Shown: positions 17,087-25,436 of the stretch, piece by piece
How positions within the stretch are numbered: the stretch's first letter is position 1
Layout of the letters: each line of letters starts with the position of its first letter
Notes under the pieces: generated by a model
What the model saw: only the letters and a program-made list of their open reading frames with translations
Told to the model about the DNA's origin: nothing
Databases searched by the model: none
Made by a program: the position numbers and the translations under genes
Assembly: GCF_014762685.1 (NCBI RefSeq)
Contig: NZ_JABURM010000008.1
Location: 186,001 to 250,000 of the forward strand
DNA: 64,000 bases
Direction of reading: 5' to 3'
From: Gracilimonas sp.
GTDB lineage: Bacteria; Bacteroidota; Rhodothermia; Balneolales; Balneolaceae

Positions 17087-18103
17087 TTATTCACACTCCT
17101 GTACAATAAAAAATCCGTCCTCGCCCTGCTGCTGGTAGAGCGGCATCAGGATATAGCCGGTTCGCTGTGCCAAAATTTTCCCGTGGCGGTCGTTGGCCAG
17201 CCAGTCTCCTTTTTGAACGCGGTCAAAGTTTTTAAAGCCGGGGCGCATTTCAAAGCGGTCGTCCGGTTCAATGATGTGCTTGTATAGAAATTCAACTTTG
17301 TGCGGCAGATCGTCTGTTTGAGCCTTCAAATAATCATAGTATCGGGCAAAGTCGTCAATTTCTGAGGCGGAAATGCAGCCTGCGGCTACCAGCATGCACA
17401 TAAGCCCAGCGGTGGCATTATCTTCGGCAAACTCCGTGAAATGCTGCCCCGTTTCAAATGCAAAACCGATATTGCCGGTATTCTGTATATACTTGAGTGC
17501 CGTTCCGTGCAATGCTTTTTCAATTCCAAAAATGAGGGGGACCCGAAGCTGAGCCAACAGCTCAATATTACGCTCATCCCGCGTGCTGATTACAAACAAC
17601 CCGCTTTCAGCCGAAAAACTGTGTAAATCTACAAATATAACCGGGTGTTTGGGTTTTTCCTCCAGGATAAACGGATCGATAATTTCGAGCAGTTTCTTGG
17701 TTTCTCTCCGTTCAGCCGTCATAACCTCATCAATTGAAGTGCGCCGGATTTTATCCAAGATAGAAGTAAACCATATGCGGTTCATGTCTTCGTCAATATA
17801 TCTTTTGCGCTCCCGGAGGGCCTCAATGTTCCCAATCAACCCCAAAAAGCGGCCATGAAATACTGATCTTTTGGATTCCAGCTTTTCCAAAATATGCCGG
17901 ATAGCCTCAATGCCGGTAGGTTCATTCCCATGAATCCCTGACAATGCGATAACTATTGGGCCCGAGCTTGTGCCTTTCAAATCCCCAATCAGGCGGTCTG
18001 AGTATTCAATGTTTTCTGTTTGTGATATTTCCTTTTTTGTCTCCTGCAAAATATTCAATTTTAAAAGTGATAAAGTGACGAGTGATAAAGTATTACTTAG
18101 CAA
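17087..18103 (-). CDS. M14-like succinylglutamate desuccinylase/aspartoacylase family protein
   Basis: Zinc-dependent deacylase fold: SGIHGNEPTGIEAIRHIL provides the H-x-x-E zinc ligands (His58, Glu61 from the 18103 start), EDMNRIW follows, and VDLHSFS supplies the third ligand near residue 177. Family members remove acyl groups from amino acids or amino-acid conjugates in the cytosol. The start is doubtful: the first ATG (18103) lies inside an intergenic stuttered palindrome, encoding a suspicious NTLSLVTLSLLKLN; TTG codons at 18058 or 18049 are credible alternatives. It follows the GCS2-CBS gene in the same direction, and the two may form an operon for glutamyl or acyl-amino-acid metabolism. 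Confidence 0.8.
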   Translation of the reverse strand: MLSNTLSLVTLSLLKLNILQETKKEISQTENIEYSDRLIGDLKGTSSGPIVIALSGIHGNEPTGIEAIRHILEKLESKRSVFHGRFLGLIGNIEALRERKRYIDEDMNRIWFTSILDKIRRTSIDEVMTAERRETKKLLEIIDPFILEEKPKHPVIFVDLHSFSAESGLFVISTRDERNIELLAQLRVPLIFGIEKALHGTALKYIQNTGNIGFAFETGQHFTEFAEDNATAGLMCMLVAAGCISASEIDDFARYYDYLKAQTDDLPHKVEFLYKHIIEPDDRFEMRPGFKNFDRVQKGDWLANDRHGKILAQRTGYILMPLYQQQGEDGFFIVQECE

Positions 18104-18143
18104 ATAACTTCGTAATGCTTACTTCATCACTTTTATAACTTCA
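18063..18143. repeat. Stuttered-word palindrome (AAGTGAT type)
   Basis: The left arm reads AAGTGATAAAGTGACGAGTG then ATAAAGTA; the right arm reads, on the other strand, AAGTTATAAAAGTGATGAAG. Together they form an imperfect long hairpin. The right arm begins at the TGA of the GCS2-CBS gene (complement of 18141-18143). The same word occurs at 25365-25436. Confidence 0.7.
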
Positions 18144-20078
18144 TTCTTCCTTATTCTTTTTCTCGTTATCTAATACCTGAAGCAGGCGGCGGGTGATGTT
18201 CATAAAATTATCTTCGGTAATCACCCCGACCAGCCGGCTGTTTTTCACTACGGGCAGGCAGCCTATTTTTTGATCCTGCATAATCTCCATCGCCTCCATA
18301 ATGGATGCTTCCGGATGAATGGTAACCGGGTTTTGCTCCATAATATCATCCACAGTTTGAGTAATGGACGCTTCTTCATCTTCGTTCACTACTTTCGTGT
18401 ATTCACGCAGCACTTTACGCATGGTGATGAGTCCCATCAAGTGCTTTTGGTCATCTTCAACCGGGATATATCGAATCCTTCGCCAGTCGAGCAGGTTGGC
18501 TACAAATTCCAGAATATCATCTTTCCTGACGGTGAACAAATCAGTAGTCATAAATTCTTCTACCATCAGCTTTGACGGCTTCCAGTGATCCATGTCTTCG
18601 ATCTTAGCAAGCCCCCACTTATGCGCCGGTTCTCCTTTTTTCTGATTTTTGATCATCGCGTTGGTAATAGCCGATAGCGTTTGTTCGCGATTACCTTCCT
18701 TAATAAGGTTTCCATACGACTTCACCACCCAATACGATCCGGTCTGAGCCGTATTTACCCGCTCTTCAATTACACTTAAATACGTATCGATATCCGAAGC
18801 ATTAATATCTGCCTTTTTCAACCCGTTGCGGGCAATGGGGATGAGTTCTTCTTTGATTAAATCTACAGCAGTTATTTTACGGTCATTGGTCCAGTTAAAT
18901 TTTGTATCCAGCCCCAGTTTAGCAGCTGCAAAGAAATTCATGCGGGCATCGTCAAAATCCATTTCTTTGGTGATGTCGTCATATTCATCTTCAAATCCAT
19001 TGAGCAAACCTAACCAAAAAGCAGCGTTGGCTACTTCATCCACTACCGTAGGCCCGGAGGGAAAGACGCGGTTTTCAATACGTAAATGAGGTTTTCCATT
19101 AGAAATCCCATAACAAGGGCGATTCCACCGGTACACCGTAGAATTGTGGACTTGCAAAGCCATCAAATCAGGAGCCCTTCCCTCTTTCATCTTTTCTTCT
19201 ACCTTTTCCTCTGCATTAGAGCTGAGCATCACGCGGTAGCGGGAAATATCTTCTTTATAAATATCAAGGATACTGCCTTCCAACCATCCGTTACCAAAGG
19301 TTACGCGCGGACTCGAATCCCGCAGGTGTTCACCCACCTGTCGCGTATCCACTGATTGATGAAAAAGTGCAATCCGGGTTTCCGCCCAAAGCCGTTTCCC
19401 GAATAAAACCGGAGAATTCACCGCACATGCTAAAACAGGGGCCGTAACAGCCTGTGCAATATTGTACCGGCTCGTAAATTCATCCGGCCTCACCTGCTGA
19501 TGAACCTGGAAACCGGTATTACAAGCCTCGAGCAGGGGCGAATCAAATTTCATAAGCAACTCATCCATTCCCTGGATTCGAAGCTCATATTCCTTTCCCC
19601 GCAATTTGTTGATGGCCTCGCATAAAGCTTCATACCGTTGAAGCGGGGTGAGGTTTTCTATATCCACATCCATTTTTCGGATAGTAGGTAAAATTCCGGT
19701 CAACAAAATGTCCCCGCCCATCTCCCGCACAGTTTTCCGCACATTCTCTACTCCACTATGCAGGTTATGCTCCATCTCCGAAAGACAATTACCGCTGAAC
19801 TCCAATGGAGTCATATTGATTTCAAGGTTAAACCGGGCAAATTCAGTCGTATAATTTCCCTCGCCGAGCGCATCCAGCACTTCCATGGATTTTGGAAGTA
19901 CCTTTCCATGACTGTCTACCAAACACAATTCCTGTTCAGCTCCAATCCGCATAGTGTCAGTCTCAAACCAATCTTCATCCAGCATTGTTTTGAGTGCCCG
20001 CATATCGCGAAGCACGTGCTTCATGAAGGTTTGAACCTGTTCATTATCGTCTGCTAGCTTAACACGCTCTTCTCCCAT
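18141..20078 (-). CDS. Glutamate-cysteine-ligase-like (GCS2) protein fused to tandem CBS domains
   Basis: 645 residues. Residues about 40-420 match the GCS2/YbdK carboxylate-amine ligase family (TMRIGAEQELCLVD near 45-57; later NGKPHLRIENRVFPSGPTVVDEVANAAFW), which joins glutamate to an amine using ATP. The C-terminal 130-140 residues form two CBS motifs (FMTTDLFTVRKDDILEFVA...; VDDIMEQNPVTIHPEASIMEAMEIM... GVITEDNFM), an adenosine-nucleotide sensing module, so activity may be gated by energy charge or S-adenosyl compounds. No membrane segments. Possibly makes a glutamyl conjugate that the adjacent M14-like deacylase could hydrolyse. The true product is not deducible. Confidence 0.85.
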   Translation of the reverse strand: MGEERVKLADDNEQVQTFMKHVLRDMRALKTMLDEDWFETDTMRIGAEQELCLVDSHGKVLPKSMEVLDALGEGNYTTEFARFNLEINMTPLEFSGNCLSEMEHNLHSGVENVRKTVREMGGDILLTGILPTIRKMDVDIENLTPLQRYEALCEAINKLRGKEYELRIQGMDELLMKFDSPLLEACNTGFQVHQQVRPDEFTSRYNIAQAVTAPVLACAVNSPVLFGKRLWAETRIALFHQSVDTRQVGEHLRDSSPRVTFGNGWLEGSILDIYKEDISRYRVMLSSNAEEKVEEKMKEGRAPDLMALQVHNSTVYRWNRPCYGISNGKPHLRIENRVFPSGPTVVDEVANAAFWLGLLNGFEDEYDDITKEMDFDDARMNFFAAAKLGLDTKFNWTNDRKITAVDLIKEELIPIARNGLKKADINASDIDTYLSVIEERVNTAQTGSYWVVKSYGNLIKEGNREQTLSAITNAMIKNQKKGEPAHKWGLAKIEDMDHWKPSKLMVEEFMTTDLFTVRKDDILEFVANLLDWRRIRYIPVEDDQKHLMGLITMRKVLREYTKVVNEDEEASITQTVDDIMEQNPVTIHPEASIMEAMEIMQDQKIGCLPVVKNSRLVGVITEDNFMNITRRLLQVLDNEKKNKEE

Positions 20079-20163
20079 AATCAGTTCCGTTTATATAGGG
20101 TACAAATCAGCTCTTAAGTACCAACTTTGCTTGGCCTTTTGCAAGTTTTTTACGCTGTACCTT

Positions 20164-22599
20164 TTATTGTATTGCGTCCACATTAACATTTACCCGCACA
20201 GATGAAAATTTTCCTTTGATATCCTGCTCATAAACTTTCATCACTCTAACAAGCAATAATTCAATATAATTTGCTCCCTTTTCCGGATCTATTTTTAAGG
20301 TAAGCTCCCAAATGAACTTTTTATTCATCCAGGGGATAGCTCCCGGCGAAGGCCCTAAAACAGGAGCCTCCGGTACGACTCGTTCTATTGAAGTTTTCAG
20401 GGCGTGAGCCGCCATATTCACTTCATGGTCTTTGGAAGACTTTAACTCAAATCGTATCAACCGGGAGTAAGGCGGATAGTAAAGCGGCTTTCGGAATTCC
20501 ATTTCCTGCCGGGCAAACCCCCGGTGATTGTGTTCTTTCGCGTATTGAATGGCCGGATTCTCAGGCTGTCGTGTTTGCAGGAAAACGGTGCCCGGCTTGT
20601 CGCCCCGGCCCGATCGCCCCGAAACCTGGCTCAACAGCTGATACATTCGCTCGGTGGCCTGAAAAGACGGGAAAGCAAGTTCGGTATCCGCATTAATCAC
20701 CCCAACTACGGTCACATTCGGGAAATCCAGTCCCTTGGCAACCAACTGTGTCCCGATCAGGATATCTGCATCGCCATCTCCAAATGAGTTTAGAATACGC
20801 TCATGAGCGCCTTTCCGGGAAGTGGAATCCCGGTCAAACCGTATGATATTGGCTTCCGGAAATAACTCCTCCAGTTGCTCTTCTATATTCTGGGTTCCCG
20901 ATCCCTGAATTTTCAGGTTGGGGGAACCGCATTGTTCACAGTGCGTGTCTTTCCGCCTGGAATAACCTGAATAATGATCCATCAGCAAATTCTTGCGCTT
21001 GTGATAGGTAAGGCTCACGGAGCACTCAGGACTTTGTGGGATATGGCCGCAATCTTCGCACTGTAAATAACTGGCATATCCGCGGCGATTGTAGAGCAGG
21101 ATGATTTGTTCCTTTTTCTTCAGGGCTTCTTCCATAGCCATAAAAAGCGGGACAGCCAGTTCACCTCTCATCGCTCCCTTGTACTGTTTCAGATCCAAAA
21201 TTTTCACCTCAGGGAGAACGGCTTCGGCATGGCGCTTTTTTAACTCCAGTAAATCACACTTGCCTTTGGCAGCCATGTTCAGTGCCTGCATGCTGGGAGT
21301 CGCCGACCCCATGATAATAACGGCATCATTCATCTTAGCCCGAACAATCGCTGTTTCCCTGGCATGATATCTCGGCGCCGGATCCATTTGTTTATAGGAG
21401 CTGTCATGTTCTTCATCCAGGATAATCAGCCCCAAATTTTGCACCGGTGCAAAAATGGCTGAGCGCGGCCCTATTGCTATACTCTTCTTCCCTGAATTCA
21501 GATCTTTCCAGGCACGCAGTCTCTCACGATTAGTCATTCGGCTGTGAAGTACTGCAATTTTATCTCCAAAAATTTTGTAGAACCGTGACACCGTTTGGGG
21601 GGTGAGAGCAATTTCAGGAACCAACACAATTCCGCCCTTGCCACTTTCAACCACTTGCTTAAGCGCATGAATGTAGACTTCCGTTTTTCCACTTCCTGTA
21701 ATTCCAAATAACAAATAATTGGCAAATTCTTTTTGGGTCAGTGAATCGCTTATTTTCTGAAAAGCGTGCTGTTGATCCTCATTCAATGTTTTAATGGAAC
21801 CCGGATCATATTGCAAATGCTCTATCTCTGTTTTCTTTTCCACTTCCCGGAACGTAATCCAGTTCTCATCCTGTAATTTTTTGAGGGTATAAGAAGTGAA
21901 CACCGAATCCTCCGGAATTGCCGATTGGCGAATGGGCAGTTTTTCGGACAGCTCTTCTAACGCTGATGTCCATTTTAACTCTCTATTCGTTTCTTCACTT
22001 TCCAGGAACGCCTTGGCCGTTTTTTGATCTTTACCATCCGCCCAAATCCATTCCCGTTCAGTAGCAACCGTTACTTTGAGATCAGGCTCTTCCCAGATCT
22101 CAACAACCTTTTTTTTCAGTAATCCTGAAAATACTTTATTTAAACCTGTACCCTTCCACCGCTTTTTGGCTTCGTCCAAGGTAGATTTGTTTTCTTGCAG
22201 ATCATGTATGATTTCCTGTTCATCTGAATTAAGCTTTTCCGGGTTAACAGACTCAGGGATCTTGAGGTACTTCCGGGAAACAAAATTGAGTCCGGCAGGC
22301 AATACAGCTTGTATCGTTTCCCCCCAACTGCTGTAATAGAACTTTGAAATCCACTCGGTCAGGTTAAGGAGTTCTTCGGATAAAATGGGCTCTTCATCCA
22401 GGATTTGTCGAACCGGCTTTGTTTTAAAGGAAGGCTTTTGCTGATGAATATATACAATCACCCCAATAGCATAATAGTTTCGAAAAGGAATCCATACACG
22501 TTGTCCGGGCTGAACCGATGCTTCGAGCGGACTGGGAACGTAATATGTAAACTGCTTTCGGACTGCGGCCGGCAAAGCTACATCAACAAAAGTGGACAA
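20164..22599 (-). CDS. priA: Primosomal protein N' (replication restart helicase PriA)
   Basis: 811 residues. N-terminal 3'-DNA-binding domain (VDVALPAAVRKQFTYYVP), then SF2 helicase motifs: Walker A GITGSGKTEVYIHALKQ near 298, DEEH box LIILDEEHDSSYKQ, GSATPSM, the zinc-binding cysteines CEDCGH...CSVS...CEQCGSPNL, and the GTQLVAKGLDFPNV motif. It reloads the replisome at stalled forks. The only upstream start in frame is a TTG at 22597-22599; it sits in TATATTTTGTCC, so part of a promoter-like TTTTG overlaps the start codon. Full length for the family. Confidence 0.97.
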   Translation of the reverse strand: MSTFVDVALPAAVRKQFTYYVPSPLEASVQPGQRVWIPFRNYYAIGVIVYIHQQKPSFKTKPVRQILDEEPILSEELLNLTEWISKFYYSSWGETIQAVLPAGLNFVSRKYLKIPESVNPEKLNSDEQEIIHDLQENKSTLDEAKKRWKGTGLNKVFSGLLKKKVVEIWEEPDLKVTVATEREWIWADGKDQKTAKAFLESEETNRELKWTSALEELSEKLPIRQSAIPEDSVFTSYTLKKLQDENWITFREVEKKTEIEHLQYDPGSIKTLNEDQQHAFQKISDSLTQKEFANYLLFGITGSGKTEVYIHALKQVVESGKGGIVLVPEIALTPQTVSRFYKIFGDKIAVLHSRMTNRERLRAWKDLNSGKKSIAIGPRSAIFAPVQNLGLIILDEEHDSSYKQMDPAPRYHARETAIVRAKMNDAVIIMGSATPSMQALNMAAKGKCDLLELKKRHAEAVLPEVKILDLKQYKGAMRGELAVPLFMAMEEALKKKEQIILLYNRRGYASYLQCEDCGHIPQSPECSVSLTYHKRKNLLMDHYSGYSRRKDTHCEQCGSPNLKIQGSGTQNIEEQLEELFPEANIIRFDRDSTSRKGAHERILNSFGDGDADILIGTQLVAKGLDFPNVTVVGVINADTELAFPSFQATERMYQLLSQVSGRSGRGDKPGTVFLQTRQPENPAIQYAKEHNHRGFARQEMEFRKPLYYPPYSRLIRFELKSSKDHEVNMAAHALKTSIERVVPEAPVLGPSPGAIPWMNKKFIWELTLKIDPEKGANYIELLLVRVMKVYEQDIKGKFSSVRVNVNVDAIQ

Positions 22600-22840
22600 A
22601 ATATATGCGTAATCTTGGATTAATATGCGAAGGAAAGCTTATCCAATTTCACGGCCTGAATCAACTGATTTATAGCACCAACAACAAATAAATCAAAATG
22701 ATCAAAAACGGTAAACTGAAAATCATTCCACCTTTCCAATATGCTGTTCTTTTTTTCATAGCCGCCTCTTTTTTTACTTATATCTGACTATAATCTTATT
22801 AAAATCATTCACTAATAACACCGCATGAAGATGTGAAATA

Positions 22841-22870
22841 AACATCCAACATCGAGCAAGGAACATCGAA
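22841..22870. repeat. Left inverted arm beside the four-helix-bundle gene (AACATCCAACATCGA word)
   Basis: The 30 bases starting AACATCCAACATCGAGCAAG match 27 of 30 bases with the complement of 23262-23306, on the far side of the four-helix-bundle gene. The word is also found at 27757-27805 and 46142-46166. The arm lies 8 bases past the four-helix-bundle stop codon. Confidence 0.8.
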
Positions 22871-22877
22871 GGCAGAA

Positions 22878-23246
22878 CTACTTCGCTTTTAAGTTCTTTC
22901 TTGCAGTTTTGATGCTGCTGACAAAAATTGAAATCAATTCGTCATTTTCTTTTAGAAGAGCTTTAAACTCAAAAGAATCCAATATTTTTGTTCGTTTAAG
23001 TATTTGAAGATTTACAAATGTCTCCCTTAGCTCCTTAAGTCCAATTTTTAGTTTGTGAATGAAATCCTTTCTCGATTCAGCACTTTGCGCTTCCGCATGA
23101 TGAAATGCGGAAGATGTACCACTTTTAATAAGCTGTTTGGCAAAATGTACACCAACTACTGTTTTTGGTAATCTATTTACTATCTGAATTATCATAACAG
23201 AAAACAAAATTAACCTTTCCTGTAAATCATATTTCTTCCTATTCAT
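22878..23246 (-). CDS. Four-helix-bundle protein (S23 / 23S-rRNA-intervening-sequence-like)
   Basis: 122 residues, all helical: a leading helix (YDLQERLILFSVMIIQIVNR), the conserved turn LPKTVVGVHFAKQLIKSGTS and the central helix SAFHHAEAQSAESRKDFIHK, then two more amphipathic helices ending KTARKNLKAK. This is the TIGR02436-type four-helix bundle originally found inside 23S rRNA intervening sequences and related in fold to the Avd accessory protein of diversity-generating retroelements. Biochemical function is unknown. Here it is free-standing between priA and yifB and enclosed by inverted copies of one stuttered word, as if it had inserted into a palindrome. No reverse transcriptase or variable repeat is visible in the window. 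Confidence 0.9.
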   Translation of the reverse strand: MNRKKYDLQERLILFSVMIIQIVNRLPKTVVGVHFAKQLIKSGTSSAFHHAEAQSAESRKDFIHKLKIGLKELRETFVNLQILKRTKILDSFEFKALLKENDELISIFVSSIKTARKNLKAK

Positions 23247-23261
23247 AATTCATCTTTAATC

Positions 23262-23306
23262 GTTAAATGTTGAATGTTCCTTGTTCGATGTTGGATGTTC
23301 AATATT
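23262..23306. repeat. Right inverted arm beside the four-helix-bundle gene
   Basis: Contains GTTGAATGTTCCTTGTTCGA followed by TGTTGGATGTTCAATATT. Its complement matches 22841-22870 at 27 of 30 positions and it also contains an internal stutter (AAATGTT-GAATGTTCC-TTGTTCGATG-TTGGATGTTC). It ends one base before the yifB stop codon complement at 23308. Confidence 0.8.
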
Positions 23307-23307
23307 C

Positions 23308-24849
23308 CTAACCAAGCCATCCCTCACGATCAAGGCTCCGATACTGAATCGCTTCCGCAACATGATTGGATTTAATGGCTTCAGAATGATCCAGATCGGC
23401 TACGGTGCGGGCTACTTTCAGAATACGATCATAGGCTCTTGCGGAAAGCCCCAGAGAGGTGATCGCTTTTTTGAGGATTTTGGATCCGGCGTCATCCAGC
23501 TTACACACCTTGCGCACCATACGCGTACTCATCTGGGCATTGCTGTACACGCCTTTCATCCCCATAAAGCGTTTGGATTGTATTTCCCGGGCTTTGATAA
23601 CCCGCTTCCTGATATCCGCTGATGACTCCCCTTTGGCTTTTCCGGAAAGTTCTTCATAACTCACTTTATGGACCTCAATATGCAAATCAATCCGGTCCAA
23701 AAGCGGGCCGCTTATTTTACTGAGGTATCGCTGCATTTGCATAGAAGTAGTCCCATTCATTTCCTGGGGGTTGTACCAATCACCTGATGGTGATGGATTC
23801 ATCGAAGCAACCAGCATTACCCGGCTGGGGTAGGTTACGCTCATCCTTGCCCGCGAAATGGAAACAAACCCATCCTCCAGTGGCTGACGCATTACTTCCA
23901 ATGCACTTCGCTTGAATTCCGGCAGCTCATCCAAAAACAACACCCCGTTGTGTGCCATAGATATTTCTCCCGGCATGGGAATGCTGCCGCCTCCCACCAA
24001 TGCCACATCCGAGACGGTGTGATGTGGAGAACGAAACTGCCGTTTAGTGATCAGTGCCTTCCCCGATTCCAAAATTCCCGATACTGAATGGATTTTGGTG
24101 GTTTCCAGCGCTTCTTCTAAAGTCAGGGGTGGCAGAATAGTGGGAATCCGCCGGGCCATCATAGTTTTCCCGGAACCGGGCGGGCCGACCATAATCACAT
24201 TATGCCCTCCGGCCGCCGCGATTTCCAGGGCACGTTTTACATTTTCCTGTCCGCGCACGTCGCTGAAATCCAGGGGTGTATGTTTTCCGTTTTGATTGAA
24301 ATACTGTTGCACATTACTTCTCAGCGGTTCCATACTGCCGCGATTTTCCAGCCAGTCTTTTACCTGGTTTAAGTGTTCGAAGGGAAATACCTCCAATTCC
24401 TCTACCACAGCAGCCTCTCCTCCATTTTCTTTGGGTACTATCAAGTATTTGAATCCCTTTTTCGCGGCCTCAACGGCTACCGGAAGCACACCTTTTACCG
24501 GGCGAATCTTTCCATCTAAAGCCAGCTCCCCCAGCATCACGGTATCCTCTAATTTATCCGTGTGAAGCTGTCCCGACATATTCAGAATCCCAATAGCGAT
24601 GGGCAGATCAAAGCCATTTCCTTCCTTGGGGAGATCAGCCGGAGCCAGGTTTGCCGTTATCCTTCCCAAAGGATAATAAGAACCGGTATTTCGAATAGCC
24701 GCTTCCACCCGGTCCCGCGACTCTTTAACAGCGCGGTCCGGTAAGCCTACCAAAAAGAATTTTACCAACCCGTTGGTGTGATGAGTCTCTACGTCAATAA
24801 TTTTTGCATCTACCCCGACAGTAGATGCGCAATAAACTCTTGAAAGCAT
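23308..24849 (-). CDS. YifB-family Mg-chelatase-like AAA+ ATPase (ComM-like)
   Basis: 513 residues from the ATG at 24849 ([15 protein letters not shown] is the canonical family start; an upstream ATG at 24927 adds 26 unconserved residues). Lon-protease-like N-terminal domain ([21 protein letters not shown]), AAA+ core with Walker [14 protein letters not shown], Walker [11 protein letters not shown], and the YifB C-terminal domain ending [10 protein letters not shown]. In gamma-proteobacteria the family member ComM is a branch-migration helicase for natural transformation. Full length and intact. Its stop codon abuts the stuttered repeat at 23262-23306. Confidence 0.92.
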   Translation of the reverse strand: MLSRVYCASTVGVDAKIIDVETHHTNGLVKFFLVGLPDRAVKESRDRVEAAIRNTGSYYPLGRITANLAPADLPKEGNGFDLPIAIGILNMSGQLHTDKLEDTVMLGELALDGKIRPVKGVLPVAVEAAKKGFKYLIVPKENGGEAAVVEELEVFPFEHLNQVKDWLENRGSMEPLRSNVQQYFNQNGKHTPLDFSDVRGQENVKRALEIAAAGGHNVIMVGPPGSGKTMMARRIPTILPPLTLEEALETTKIHSVSGILESGKALITKRQFRSPHHTVSDVALVGGGSIPMPGEISMAHNGVLFLDELPEFKRSALEVMRQPLEDGFVSISRARMSVTYPSRVMLVASMNPSPSGDWYNPQEMNGTTSMQMQRYLSKISGPLLDRIDLHIEVHKVSYEELSGKAKGESSADIRKRVIKAREIQSKRFMGMKGVYSNAQMSTRMVRKVCKLDDAGSKILKKAITSLGLSARAYDRILKVARTVADLDHSEAIKSNHVAEAIQYRSLDREGWLG

Positions 24850-24941
24850 GTTTTGTACCTGAATCTTTTTTATTCTATTTACGTAGTTAGAGCGGTGGGA
24901 AAGCAATTCCTTACAAAAAAATTTCATAAATCTTACATATC

Positions 24942-25367
24942 ATGAAAAAAGAAGAAGCTAAAGACAAGGCAAAAACCATCTATCAAGAGATTCAGGGTGG
25001 TGTTAATGAAGTAATCAAGCAGATCAGAAATTTGATTAAAGAAGGAAGCGCGCGGCGACTGATTATCAAGAACAAGGAAGGAGAAATTAAATTTCAGACC
25101 CAGTTAGCCTTTGGGGTAACCGGGGCAGCATTGGTTGGAGCCATGGCACCGGTAATTTCAGCCATCGGAATGTTTGCCATGTTCATAAATGATTACCAAA
25201 TCATTGTAGAGCGTGAAGTCACAGACGAAGATGAGTATTCCGTAGATGCTGAGATCATTGATATTGAAGATGAAGATGAGGAGGAAGAACCGGAGACTAA
25301 ATCAAAAAAAGAAAAGTCTGATTCTAAGGAAGAAGAGAAAACGGTAGGGAAGAAGAAAAAGAAGTGA
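24942..25367 (+). CDS. DUF4342 domain protein with charged C-terminal tail
   Basis: 141 residues. The N-terminal half (GGVNEVIKQIRNLIKEGSAR, then RLIIKNKEGEIKFQTQLAFG, a hydrophobic region VTGAALVGAMAPVISAIGMF, then YQIIVERE) matches the compact DUF4342 fold: short helix, two strands, a hydrophobic hairpin that may associate with membrane, and a final strand. The last 50 residues are a strongly acidic stretch followed by Lys-rich ending (KKKKK). Function unknown; members occur with stress or envelope genes. It is divergent from yifB and convergent with trxB. The TGA begins the stuttered word repeat that follows. Confidence 0.75.
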   Translation: MKKEEAKDKAKTIYQEIQGGVNEVIKQIRNLIKEGSARRLIIKNKEGEIKFQTQLAFGVTGAALVGAMAPVISAIGMFAMFINDYQIIVEREVTDEDEYSVDAEIIDIEDEDEEEEPETKSKKEKSDSKEEEKTVGKKKKK

Positions 25368-25436
25368 TTAAGTGATGAGTGATGAAGTGAGCGCTGTTCA
25401 AATTTTTGCCCACTTCATCACTTTATCACTCGTCAA
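25365..25436. repeat. Stuttered-word palindrome (AAGTGAT type) between convergent genes
   Basis: The left arm AAGTGATGAGTGATGAAGTG pairs with the right arm CACTTCATCACTTTATCACT with one single-base offset; the loop is about 18 bases. The stop codon of the DUF4342 gene (TGA at 25365-25367) is the first word of the stutter, and the trxB stop lies 1 base past the other end. It could act as a bidirectional terminator. Confidence 0.75.

Noticed and set aside
18063-18143. Coding N-terminus for the M14-like protein in the stuttered repeat
   Set aside because: Residues NTLSLVTLSLLKL are translations of the repeat word and are unlike family N-termini; the ATG at 18103 is kept only as the outer limit.
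22698-22787. 29-codon frame (ATG to TGA) with a hydrophobic end between priA and the four-helix-bundle gene
   Set aside because: A TM-like segment exists, but no neighbour coupling, no ribosome site and no second copy; chance cannot be excluded.
22841-23306. A full diversity-generating retroelement around the Avd-like gene
   Set aside because: No reverse transcriptase, template repeat or variable repeat was found in the window; only the four-helix-bundle gene and inverted words are present.
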